Positions 1 to 6,502 of a stretch of DNA of 8,460 nucleotides are shown piece after piece. The notes beneath the pieces were generated by a model. The model was not told the origin of the DNA, searched no databases, and worked only from the letters and a program-made list of their open reading frames with translations. Each line of letters starts with the position of its first letter. Position 1 is the first letter of the stretch. The translations under genes and the position numbers were made by a program. Origin of the DNA: an uncultured Lachnospiraceae bacterium (GTDB taxonomy: Bacteria; Bacillota; Clostridia; Lachnospirales; Lachnospiraceae); assembly GCA_945492935.1 (NCBI GenBank), contig CALYVE010000060.1:1-8460 (forward strand), in the 5' to 3' direction.

Positions 1-1090
1 ACGTCTTTACTAAAAGAATTACACGTCCAACTTTAAATCCGCCACCTGTACTTCCCGCACAGGCACCAACTAACATCAAACATAGCAAAATCGTCTTTGA
101 AAAGCTCGGCCACAAATCAAAATCCGTAGTGGCAAAACCGGTTGTTGTAACGACGGTTGCAACCTGGAAGGCTGAATGTCGAAAAGCTTCTGCCAGTGTT
201 TCGTACATGCTTCGAATATTAATTGCAATTGCCACAATACTTGCGCCAACCATAAGAATGTATGTCCGGAGTTCTTCGTCTTTTAATACGCTCTTAAACT
301 GACGCAGCAGCAGTAAATAATAACAGCTGAAGTTCACGCCGAATAATAACATAAATACTGTACAAACATTCTGGATATATGGACTATAGCTTGCAATACT
401 GTCATTCTTAATACCAAATCCACCGGTACCCGCTGTACCAAATGCAGTACAAATCGCATCAAATGCCGGCATTCCTCCAATAATCAGGAATATATAGTCA
501 AGCAATGTCAAAATAATATAGATCAAATACAATATTTTCGCTGTCTCTTTGATGTGCGGAACTAATTTACCGACGTCAGGCCCCGGGCTTTCTGCTCGCA
601 ATAAATGCATTGTAAAACCGGCACGCTCATCCTTTTGCGTGTTCAGCGCCAGTAAAAATACAAGAACGCCCATACCTCCAATCCAATGCGTGAAGCTTCG
701 CCAATAAAGCATACCTTTGGAAAGCCCTTCTACATTTGACACAACGGATGCACCGGTTGTAGTAAATCCGGAAACCGTTTCAAAGAAAGCATCAATAAAT
801 TGTGGAATTTCACCTGATATTACAAAAGGTAAACAACCGAGCAAGCTCATGAAGATCCATGAAAAACCGACGCAAACAAGACCTTCTCTTGCATACATCA
901 TATGTCTTGCATTATGGCAAAGCAGATGTAAAATCAAAACAGTCGCCAAAATTATTGTGATTGTTGCGGTAAAGCTTGCAATTGCCTTTGCATTTTTTTC
1001 GAAGGTACTGATACAAAGTGCCGGAATCATAACTAATGCTTCAATAAACAAAATTTCACTGATATATTTTCCAATCATTTTATAATTCAT
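1..1090 (-). CDS. trkH: TrkH-type potassium uptake pore protein, C-terminus beyond the window edge
   Basis: Membrane subunit that conducts K+ into the cell, gated by the cytoplasmic TrkA ring. The gene is open at the left edge; 363 residues are visible. It belongs to the TrkH/KtrB superfamily, built of four M1-P-M2 repeats. Three pore loops can be read: ETVSGFTTTGAS (about 104-115), FGTAGTGGFG (about 217-226) and VATVVTTTGFATTD (about 310-323), each with the glycine expected in the selectivity filter. The end of repeat three carries GACAGSTGGGFKVGR (342-356), which matches the GSTGGG gate region of Escherichia coli TrkH. Repeat four and roughly 110 residues should lie outside the window. ERAGFTMHLLRAESPGP (155-171) also matches the family. 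The ATG at 1090 was chosen because it follows a GAGGAG site and begins just before the first membrane segment. It starts 8 bases after the trkA stop, so the two are almost certainly co-expressed. Identification is firm. Confidence 0.95.
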   Translation of the reverse strand, partial: MNYKMIGKYISEILFIEALVMIPALCISTFEKNAKAIASFTATITIILATVLILHLLCHNARHMMYAREGLVCVGFSWIFMSLLGCLPFVISGEIPQFIDAFFETVSGFTTTGASVVSNVEGLSKGMLYWRSFTHWIGGMGVLVFLLALNTQKDERAGFTMHLLRAESPGPDVGKLVPHIKETAKILYLIYIILTLLDYIFLIIGGMPAFDAICTAFGTAGTGGFGIKNDSIASYSPYIQNVCTVFMLLFGVNFSCYYLLLLRQFKSVLKDEELRTYILMVGASIVAIAINIRSMYETLAEAFRHSAFQVATVVTTTGFATTDFDLWPSFSKTILLCLMLVGACAGSTGGGFKVGRVILLVKT

Positions 1091-1098
1091 GATAAATA

Positions 1099-2460
1099 TT
1101 ACTCCTCAAATATGTCATTGAAACTATTTACAATCTGCTTATGTCCGGTAACAATAATGACCGTGTCTCCAATATCATAGGTTGATTCACCATCCGGAAT
1201 ACAAAGCTCTTTTTCGTGACGAATACATACAATCAAAATATTCTTCTTAAGCTTTAGCTTCTTAAGCGGTTCGCCGCAATGCTTTGTCTTCTCATCCAAT
1301 CGAAACTCCTGCGCTTCTGCCTGTCCATCTGCAATGGCATGAACAGTAACAGCTGCACTTGTCTGATTCTTCAGTGCACGTACATATCTCACAATCGTGT
1401 TACTGCAAAGTTCCTTTGGATCAATAATGCTGCCGAGCGGAAGCTTGCCAAGCATCTGGCTGTTCTCAAAGTAAGCAACCTTTGTAATAATCTGCGGAAC
1501 CTTTAATTCCCTGCCGTATAAGGAGATTATCATATTCATCTCATCAAGTCCGGTCATCGCAATTACAGCATCGCAATTGCGAATGCCTTCTCGCTCGAGC
1601 AAATTAAAATCTGTTGCATCACCATGGATAATATTAGCCTTTGGTAGCTGCCCTGCCAAATATACGCAGCGTTCGTAATTTTTTTCAACAATCGTAACTC
1701 CTATATTGGTTTTGAGAAGTCTTGTACCGAGATAAAAGGCGGTACTTCCTCCACCACAAATCATAACTCGCTTTGCAGGTTTTGAAATATAACCAAGGTC
1801 CTTAAGGAGCATAGCAAGGTTACTTGTCGGTGCAGTAACAAACACGCGATCGCCCTGTTCAAAAGTAAATCTTCCATCAGGCGTAATGGCCATTCCGTTA
1901 CGAAGCACTGTACATACAAGTACCTTTGCTGTAGTAATCTTGTTCAAGTTCATCAAGCTGCATCCAATCAAAGGGCTTTTTTCATCCGCTTGTACCTCAA
2001 CGATTTCAACACGGTCCTTAGCAAAAGAATCACGGTGTAAAAATCCCGGATAACGGAGTAAACGTTCAACCTCAACCGAAAGACGTCGTTCCGGATTCAG
2101 CACCATAGACAAGCCAAATGCATCACGGATATCATACACCTGATCCGTATACTCCGGTGTACGAATACGTGCAATTGTATGAATATTCGGATTAAGATTA
2201 TGTGCTGTTACGCAACAAAGCAAGTTTGTTTCATCCGCACCAATAACCGCAATAAGCAAATCTGCGTTCATAACATCTGCCTGATTTAACACCGAAATCA
2301 CTGCACAATTACCTTGCACAGCCATAACATCAAAGCGATTAACCGCATCCTCCAAAATATTTTGTTTGGTATCAATCAAGGTTACCTCATAACCTTCTGT
2401 GGAAAGCTTACGCACAAGTGCCATACCAACTTTTCCACCGCCTGCAATAATAATCTTCAC
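1099..2460 (-). CDS. trkA: TrkA, cytoplasmic regulatory subunit of the Trk potassium system
   Basis: Peripheral nucleotide-binding protein that assembles under TrkH and gates K+ uptake in response to NAD(H) or adenine nucleotides (family knowledge). The 453 residues contain two RCK units in tandem. The first Rossmann fold begins MKIIIAGGGKVG with the GGGKVG loop at 7-12 and an acidic residue ending strand two in VTLIDT (Asp30). The second begins RVMICGGGSTAFYLG with its glycine loop at about 236-245 and IVEKN (Glu259). Each is followed by an RCK_C domain, at about 150-222 and 365-450. The length fits the family (about 450-460). The frame stays open upstream to an ATG at 2604, but the GTG at 2460 is preferred: it gives the canonical N-terminus, has a GAGGG site seven bases upstream, and the extra 48 codons overlap the DUF951 gene in another frame and look like no TrkA. 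Both nucleotide sites appear intact. Confidence 0.95.
   Translation of the reverse strand: MKIIIAGGGKVGMALVRKLSTEGYEVTLIDTKQNILEDAVNRFDVMAVQGNCAVISVLNQADVMNADLLIAVIGADETNLLCCVTAHNLNPNIHTIARIRTPEYTDQVYDIRDAFGLSMVLNPERRLSVEVERLLRYPGFLHRDSFAKDRVEIVEVQADEKSPLIGCSLMNLNKITTAKVLVCTVLRNGMAITPDGRFTFEQGDRVFVTAPTSNLAMLLKDLGYISKPAKRVMICGGGSTAFYLGTRLLKTNIGVTIVEKNYERCVYLAGQLPKANIIHGDATDFNLLEREGIRNCDAVIAMTGLDEMNMIISLYGRELKVPQIITKVAYFENSQMLGKLPLGSIIDPKELCSNTIVRYVRALKNQTSAAVTVHAIADGQAEAQEFRLDEKTKHCGEPLKKLKLKKNILIVCIRHEKELCIPDGESTYDIGDTVIIVTGHKQIVNSFNDIFEE
1102..1107 (-). promoter_or_regulatory. Ribosome binding site of trkH inside the trkA stop region
   Basis: GAGGAG, read on the minus strand, forms the last two glutamate codons of trkA and is followed directly by its TAA stop (1099-1101). 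The spacer to the trkH ATG is 11 bases, slightly long. Terminating ribosomes would cover this site, which suggests translational coupling of pore and regulator; the coupling is inferred. Confidence 0.7.
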
Positions 2461-2467
2461 TTCTCTT

Positions 2468-2472
2468 CCCTC
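2468..2472 (-). promoter_or_regulatory. Ribosome binding site that sets the GTG start of trkA
   Basis: GAGGG on the minus strand with a seven-base spacer to GTG at 2460-2458. It sits just after the TAA of the DUF951 gene (2475-2477). No comparable site is seen ahead of the in-frame ATG at 2604, so it decides the start. Confidence 0.75.
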
Positions 2473-2474
2473 AT

Positions 2475-2651
2475 TTAATTTATAAAACTTCGAAAATTCT
2501 TTTCGACAGTTGTGCGTGGTATCATCATAGAATGCCCGCAGCCTGTACATTTTATTCGAAAATCCATACCAACGCGTTGAATTTCCCACCTGTTTGTACC
2601 GCACGGATGCTGCTTTTTTAGTTTGATGAATTGTCCAACCGTAAACTCCAT
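2475..2651 (-). CDS. Small DUF951 (YyzM-type) protein, 58 residues
   Basis: Short gene that is easily missed because it lies in a different frame under the spurious upstream extension of trkA. It reads MEFTVGQFIKLKKQHPCG at the start, then RWEIQRVGMDFRIKCTGCGH, then SMMIPRTTVEKNF. This matches the DUF951 pattern as I know it: an N-terminal G(D/Q)xxxLKKxHPCG, then WEIxRVGxDFRxKCxGCGH, then a PR motif. Cys17, Cys35 and Cys38, with His15 and His40 nearby, look like a small metal site, probably zinc; that is inference. The family has no established function that I know of, though a nucleic-acid-binding role is often guessed from the small basic fold. An AAGAAGG site lies five bases before the ATG. 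The gene starts 21 bases after the DAHP synthase stop and ends 14 bases before the trkA start, so it is the second gene of the operon. Confidence 0.9.
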   Translation of the reverse strand: MEFTVGQFIKLKKQHPCGTNRWEIQRVGMDFRIKCTGCGHSMMIPRTTVEKNFRSFIN

Positions 2652-2672
2652 AATTACCTTCTTATCAGTATT

Positions 2673-3701
2673 TTATAGTTGCTCCGCCATATCCAGCAAC
2701 AAACGTTCTGACTTCTCCCAACCAAGACATGGATCAGTAATAGATTTACCGTAGCAACCCCCGCCGATTGGCTGATTACCGTCTTCAATATAGCTTTCTA
2801 TCATAACGCCCTTTACAAGCTTACAAACGCTCTCTGAATATCTTCGGTTCATCATAATCTCATTGACAATACGTGGCTGTTCATCCCATCGCTTCCCTGA
2901 ATTATTATGATTTGCATCAACAATACATGCATGATTAACGAGATTATAATTATCATACATATCTGCCAAAAGCTTAAGATCTTCATAATGGTAATTGGAA
3001 AGGGACCGTCCGCTCTTTGACAGGGAACCCCTCAAAATGCAATGTGCCAAAGGATTTCCATCTGTTTTTGTCTCATAGCCGGAGAACATAAATGTATGAC
3101 TTGCCTGTGCGGCAACGCATGAATTCAACATAACAGTATAGTCACCACTTGTAGGATTTTTCATACCAACAGGCACATCAATACCACTGGCTGTAAGTCT
3201 GTGATCCTGATTTTCAACACTTCGTGCACCAATCGCAACGTATGATAATATATCCTCCAGATATGGCCAGTTGTCTGTATAAAGCATCTCATCAGCTGCG
3301 GTAAGTCCGGTCTCTGCAATAGCCTTAATGTGCATCTTACGAATCGCCTTTACTCCTTCAATAAAGTCCGGCTTATTTTCCGGATTTGGCTGATGTAACA
3401 TTCCCTTATATCCCGAGCCGTTTGTACGCGGCTTATTTGTGTATATTCTTGGAATAATAATTATTTTGTCTTTGACTTTTTCTTGTACCTTTGAAAGTCT
3501 GCAAAGATAATCTAATACCGAATCTTCATAGTCTGCAGAGCAAGGTCCGATAATAGCAAGAAACTTATCTGACTCACCTGTAAACACCTTACGAATCTCT
3601 GCATCTCTTTCTGTTTTGATTTTTACAAGTTCGGCTCCCATTGGATGTGTTTCGCGAATCTCATCCGGGGTAGGCACCTTTTTAATCATGTGTAAAGCCA
3701 T
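2673..3701 (-). CDS. aroG: 3-deoxy-7-phosphoheptulonate (DAHP) synthase, class I AroF/G/H type
   Basis: Condenses phosphoenolpyruvate with erythrose 4-phosphate to DAHP, the committed step of the shikimate pathway to aromatic amino acids, in the cytosol. The 342 residues match the AroFGH branch of class I enzymes along their length (E. coli AroG is 350). Motifs in order: AIIGPCSADYED (49-60), PRIYTNKPRTNGSGYKG (84-100), GARSVENQDHR (158-168), PVGMKNPTSGD (177-187), VDANHNNSGK (261-270), VMIESYIEDGNQ (299-310) and GKSITDPCLGWE (318-329). The four metal ligands known from E. coli AroG correspond to Cys54, His265, Glu302 and Asp323, so the enzyme should be active. The ATG at 3701 has a GGGAGG site nine bases upstream. 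The N-terminal part that carries feedback control in this family is present, but which amino acid inhibits it cannot be told. It is the first gene of the operon. The symbol aroG marks the family; aroF or aroH would be equally valid. Confidence 0.96.
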   Translation of the reverse strand: MALHMIKKVPTPDEIRETHPMGAELVKIKTERDAEIRKVFTGESDKFLAIIGPCSADYEDSVLDYLCRLSKVQEKVKDKIIIIPRIYTNKPRTNGSGYKGMLHQPNPENKPDFIEGVKAIRKMHIKAIAETGLTAADEMLYTDNWPYLEDILSYVAIGARSVENQDHRLTASGIDVPVGMKNPTSGDYTVMLNSCVAAQASHTFMFSGYETKTDGNPLAHCILRGSLSKSGRSLSNYHYEDLKLLADMYDNYNLVNHACIVDANHNNSGKRWDEQPRIVNEIMMNRRYSESVCKLVKGVMIESYIEDGNQPIGGGCYGKSITDPCLGWEKSERLLLDMAEQL

Positions 3702-3742
3702 CTTTATTTTCCTCCCTAACTTCTAAAAAAACCATTCTGTTT

Positions 3743-3772
3743 ATCATACCATATATATTCTACAAATAGCAA
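3743..3772 (-). promoter_or_regulatory. Probable sigma-A promoter of the aroG-DUF951-trkA-trkH operon
   Basis: On the minus strand, TTGCTA (3772-3767) is the -35 box, followed by an 18-base spacer and TATGAT (3748-3743) as the -10 box. TGG directly before the -10 box gives an extended -10 (TGnTATGAT). The spacer is AT-rich. Transcription would start near 3736, leaving a leader of about 35 bases before the ATG at 3701, so the structured element upstream would not be part of this transcript. Assigned by eye. Confidence 0.65.
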
Positions 3773-3781
3773 GGCTACACT

Positions 3782-3832
3782 AAGCCCGGTTTCTGTCAAG
3801 TAATCGTTGGCACGATTCTTACCCGGACGCTT
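3782..3832 (-). other. Stem-loop next to the palindrome, sharing four bases with its arm
   Basis: Read on the minus strand, helices form in order: AAGC with GCTT, CCGG with CCGG, GT with AC, AAG with CTT, and AATCGT with ACGATT around a GCCA loop. Bulges are GT on the 5' side, and A, G and the purine run AGAAA on the 3' side. The outermost AAGC (3829-3832) is also the end of the 19-bp arm of the palindrome, so the two folds compete for it. No run of T follows on the minus strand, so this is not a typical intrinsic terminator. The 3' part contains ACAGAA and GCTTA, which recall helix P4 of RNase P RNA, but the rest of that RNA is absent. Function unknown. Confidence 0.5.
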
Positions 3833-3970
3833 TCTTCACGGTGATGGTTCCATTCCGGGACCGCTTCCGCTTAGTTGCTCCGCGTAGCAGTACTAAATTC
3901 GTGCTTTGCACTCATTAAGTACTGACGGTCGCAAATGTCCCTGCATGGAATCCATCACCGTGAAGAAAGC
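3829..3970 (-). repeat. 142-bp palindromic element with perfect 19-bp inverted ends (MITE-like or structured RNA)
   Basis: The ends 3829-3847 and 3952-3970 are exact inverted copies of 19 bases (GCTTTCTTCACGGTGATGG). Pairing continues inward: TTCCAT 3848-3853 with ATGGAA 3945-3950, GGGAC 3857-3861 with GTCCC 3937-3941, TTGC 3875-3878 with GCAA 3931-3934, CCG 3880-3882 with CGG 3926-3928, CAGTACT 3888-3894 with AGTACTG 3918-3924, and GTGC 3901-3904 with GCAC 3908-3911 around a 3-base loop. On the minus strand the mismatches include a tandem G-A pair and purine-rich internal loops, which favours a minus-strand RNA. I see no target-site duplication and no coding capacity. It could be a non-autonomous transposable element, a dispersed palindromic repeat or a non-coding RNA; the sequence alone does not decide. 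Confidence 0.75.
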
Positions 3971-4066
3971 TGATTGAAAACAAACTTAATTATTTGAGAT
4001 TGAATTTTGCCACTTTTTTTATTTTTCTGTTTATTGCCAATAGTAAATTGTACTCTGAAACAATTT

Positions 4067-6484
4067 TTACTCTACAGATTTCAGAGATTCAGCCATGTTA
4101 ATGGCGTCAATTTTGCGTCGCATAACAAGATCCACAAAAAAGAGGAACAGTAGCACAACGACACAGCAAATCACATAGCTGGCCGGCTTGATTTTAACTG
4201 CAAACGAAACCATATCTACGTTAATTTGAGCTATAACATATTTGTGAAGCCATATTCCAAGCGGAAGTCCAATTATTATACCCATAAGGGAAAGAACAAG
4301 ATTTTCACGGAATACGTATGTTCCTGTTTCATGAGGGTAAAATCCAAGTACCTTTATCGTTGCAATTTCGCGAACACGCTCTGTAATATTGATGTTACTT
4401 AAGTTGAATAATACGATAAAGGCAAGTGCAGCTGCGCTTGCAATAACAAGCCCTACAACAGCATCCAGCATGGACATCATGTTGTCGACACGTTCCTTCA
4501 TCTCCGGAACAATTAATACATTCATTGCGCCGGTGATTTTTTTCAAATTCGCCCCTGCCTCAAACGCCGCACTGTCATCCGTTACATTTAGATATACCGT
4601 ATTTGGTGTACAGTCTGTACCAAAAAATCTTTGGAAAGTTTCCGGTGTCACATATGCATAATGCCAGACATAGTTTTTGAAAACACCCGAAATTGTAAGT
4701 GTCATTGATTTACTTTCACCATCCGTGAAGGTGATTTCATCGCCAACAGAAAGCTTTGCGATTTGCGCAAGCTTTTCACTAATGAACGTCTCGCCGGTTG
4801 ACGGATATTTGCCATCGCCAATGAGATTAAATTGAATGAAACCATTTAAGTCCTGCTCATTTGCAACGATTACGTTTACATTTTTTATTGCATTCTCCGT
4901 ATGATATTCCATCGCAGTTCGATAAATTGCACATACACCTTGCAGGGAGTCTCCAACAATGTTTTCAATTTCTTCGATTGTTTGTTCTGTGACATCCGTT
5001 GCAAACGTTACTTCAATATCATGAATATCAATTTCACCATATTGAAAATCCGGCAGATTTGATACCGAATCTTTAATGCCAAGTCCGGTCAGAACTAGTG
5101 CGGTACAACCTGCAATTCCGATAATCATCATAAGCATTCGTTTTTTGAAACGGAATACATTTCTCGCTGTAATCTTATGCAGAAACTTCATGTGGCTCCA
5201 CAAGAAATGAATATGCTCCAAAAAAATACGTTTTCCTGCCGCAGGTGCCTTCGGTCGTACAAGCTCTGCCGGCATACAGCGGAGTTCATTTTTACATGCA
5301 AGATAAGTCGTTCCCATTGAGCAAAGCAGCGATACAACAATACAAATCACAAGAAGTCCCGGTGAAAAATAATATTCAAGCTTTGCACCAAAATCATATA
5401 ACATACGATACGCCTGCGAAATGGCATAAGGGAAGACCCAGGTTCCTACGAAAAAGCCGACGAAGCAACCAACCAAAGCCGAACTTCCTGAATAAATCAG
5501 ATATTTCTTCATAATTGCCCCATTACTGTATCCAAGTGCCCGAAATGTTCCAATCTGCCCTCTTTCATCATCCACCATTCTTGTCATTGTTGTAGAACAG
5601 ACTAATGCTGCAATCAGTAAGAAAAAAATCGGAAATACCTTTGCAATTCCATCTACAATATTTGTATCATTGTCGTAGCACATATACCCGACATTTGATG
5701 ACCGGTCAAGAACCATCAACGCGCTTTCCGGAATTCCGTATTCCATGCATTTATTTTTACAAAGAGCTTCTATTTTTTCTCTTTGTTCTTCGATAAACGC
5801 TTTGTATTCATCCGAATAAATATCATATGAATTTCGAAATGTTATGTAAACCTCATTGTAGTTTTCAAACTGTAAACCGGCCTCAGGCATAAATACAAAC
5901 GCTCCGATACGACCATTACCGAGCATTGTCGTTCCGCGCTCGATATTAATGTACAAAGGAGAATTCACCATACCTACAACCTTGTAGGAATGGTACTTAA
6001 ACACATTTTTTGAATCATCCGAGTTCGAGTCCGCAATCACAATTTGCTTTCCTATCATATCCTTATCTCGAAACTGATAATAGTCCAGCACACATTCATC
6101 AGCAGCTTCCGGCATTCGACCTTCGCGTAGTTTTAGTGTATTGATTTGATCCGGCATCGAGTAGGCTTTCAGTACAATTTCAGAGCCCGCATCGTTCACG
6201 TACAAAAAATCCTTTGAAAATGCTCCTTCGACCGCTCCGTCTACTACATATTTCGATATCATGTCAATCATATCATTCGAAAATCCGAAAGCAGACAGCA
6301 ATCGAAAATCATACATGTTATGCTCCTTCATGTAGGAGTCCCCCGTCTGTATCATTCCGGGCTTTGTAACCTTCAATCCCGAAAAAAAGCCTACACCAAG
6401 CGCAATGATTGCCATGATAGCAAAATATCTTGCTAAACTGTTTTTAATTGTTCGAAAAATATTTTTGTTATATGTACGATTCAT
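4067..6484 (-). CDS. ABC transporter permease with two FtsX/MacB-type units, 805 residues
   Basis: Membrane half of a type VII (MacB/FtsX fold) ABC system; such proteins couple ATP hydrolysis in the cytosol to movement of an outer domain, exporting lipids, peptides or drugs, or signalling (family knowledge). Eight membrane segments are predicted by eye, four per unit: about 20-38, 279-300, 330-357, 374-396, then 449-470, 675-697, 727-750 and 768-787. Large outer domains span about 40-278 and 471-674. The conserved cytosolic coupling motif after the second helix of each unit is visible as ERGQIGTFRALGYS (307-320) and VREIATIKVLGFYPHE (704-719). The ATG at 6484 lies 18 bases after the stop of the ATPase gene, with only a weak GAGAG-like site, so coupled translation is likely. 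No adaptor or outer-membrane partner is present, as expected in a Gram-positive. The substrate cannot be inferred. Confidence 0.9.
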   Translation of the reverse strand: MNRTYNKNIFRTIKNSLARYFAIMAIIALGVGFFSGLKVTKPGMIQTGDSYMKEHNMYDFRLLSAFGFSNDMIDMISKYVVDGAVEGAFSKDFLYVNDAGSEIVLKAYSMPDQINTLKLREGRMPEAADECVLDYYQFRDKDMIGKQIVIADSNSDDSKNVFKYHSYKVVGMVNSPLYINIERGTTMLGNGRIGAFVFMPEAGLQFENYNEVYITFRNSYDIYSDEYKAFIEEQREKIEALCKNKCMEYGIPESALMVLDRSSNVGYMCYDNDTNIVDGIAKVFPIFFLLIAALVCSTTMTRMVDDERGQIGTFRALGYSNGAIMKKYLIYSGSSALVGCFVGFFVGTWVFPYAISQAYRMLYDFGAKLEYYFSPGLLVICIVVSLLCSMGTTYLACKNELRCMPAELVRPKAPAAGKRIFLEHIHFLWSHMKFLHKITARNVFRFKKRMLMMIIGIAGCTALVLTGLGIKDSVSNLPDFQYGEIDIHDIEVTFATDVTEQTIEEIENIVGDSLQGVCAIYRTAMEYHTENAIKNVNVIVANEQDLNGFIQFNLIGDGKYPSTGETFISEKLAQIAKLSVGDEITFTDGESKSMTLTISGVFKNYVWHYAYVTPETFQRFFGTDCTPNTVYLNVTDDSAAFEAGANLKKITGAMNVLIVPEMKERVDNMMSMLDAVVGLVIASAAALAFIVLFNLSNINITERVREIATIKVLGFYPHETGTYVFRENLVLSLMGIIIGLPLGIWLHKYVIAQINVDMVSFAVKIKPASYVICCVVVLLFLFFVDLVMRRKIDAINMAESLKSVE

Positions 6485-6502
6485 ACTCTATCTCTCAATT
6501 TA

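Larger units (their letters stand above)
3702..4066. other. Intergenic region between the permease and aroG
   Basis: This 365-base gap is the only long non-coding stretch in the window. From the permease side, 4066-3971 is AT-rich with oligo-A and oligo-T runs, and I find neither a convincing terminator hairpin nor a clear promoter. Next come the palindrome (3970-3829) and the adjoining stem-loop (3832-3782). The aroG promoter and its short leader with the GGGAGG site (3716-3711) occupy the end. No open frame of credible coding character was seen. Confidence 0.8.

Noticed and set aside
717..1085. Plus-strand open frames of 60-130 codons, such as this one and those at 4389-4661, 6700-7095 and 7534-7872.
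   Set aside because: Each lies wholly or mostly opposite a well-identified minus-strand gene, has no recognisable motif, and the regular composition of the opposite gene explains it.
2461..2604. TrkA starting at the ATG at 2604, giving 501 residues.
   Set aside because: The extra 48 residues have no TrkA character, overlap the DUF951 gene in another frame and lack a good ribosome binding site, whereas the GTG at 2460 has one and gives the canonical Rossmann start.
3794..3799. Perfect -35 consensus TTGACA on the minus strand upstream of aroG.
   Set aside because: No acceptable -10 box lies 16-18 bases downstream, and the motif is part of the 3' strand of the stem-loop. The TTGCTA/TATGAT pair further on is the better promoter.
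3782..3845. RNase P RNA (rnpB) fragment: AGAAAG..TCCGGG and ACAGAA..GCTTA on the minus strand recall both strands of helix P4.
   Set aside because: The two strands are only about 25 bases apart, the spacing inside each motif is off by one or two bases, and part of the match is dictated by the palindrome arm. None of the other conserved rnpB regions is present. A covariance-model search for bacterial RNase P would settle it; I expect no hit.
2676..3883. Exact 12-base direct repeat TAGTTGCTCCGC at 2676-2687 (end of aroG) and 3872-3883 (inside the palindrome), flanking aroG.
   Set aside because: About two exact 12-base matches are expected by chance in a random window of this length, and one copy is constrained by coding. 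No other feature of an insertion boundary is seen.
3702..3970. T-box leader or known metabolite riboswitch ahead of aroG.
   Set aside because: The T-box antiterminator sequence and any terminator hairpin with a T-run are missing, and no core of a riboswitch class I know is recognisable. The likely transcription start also lies downstream of the structured part.
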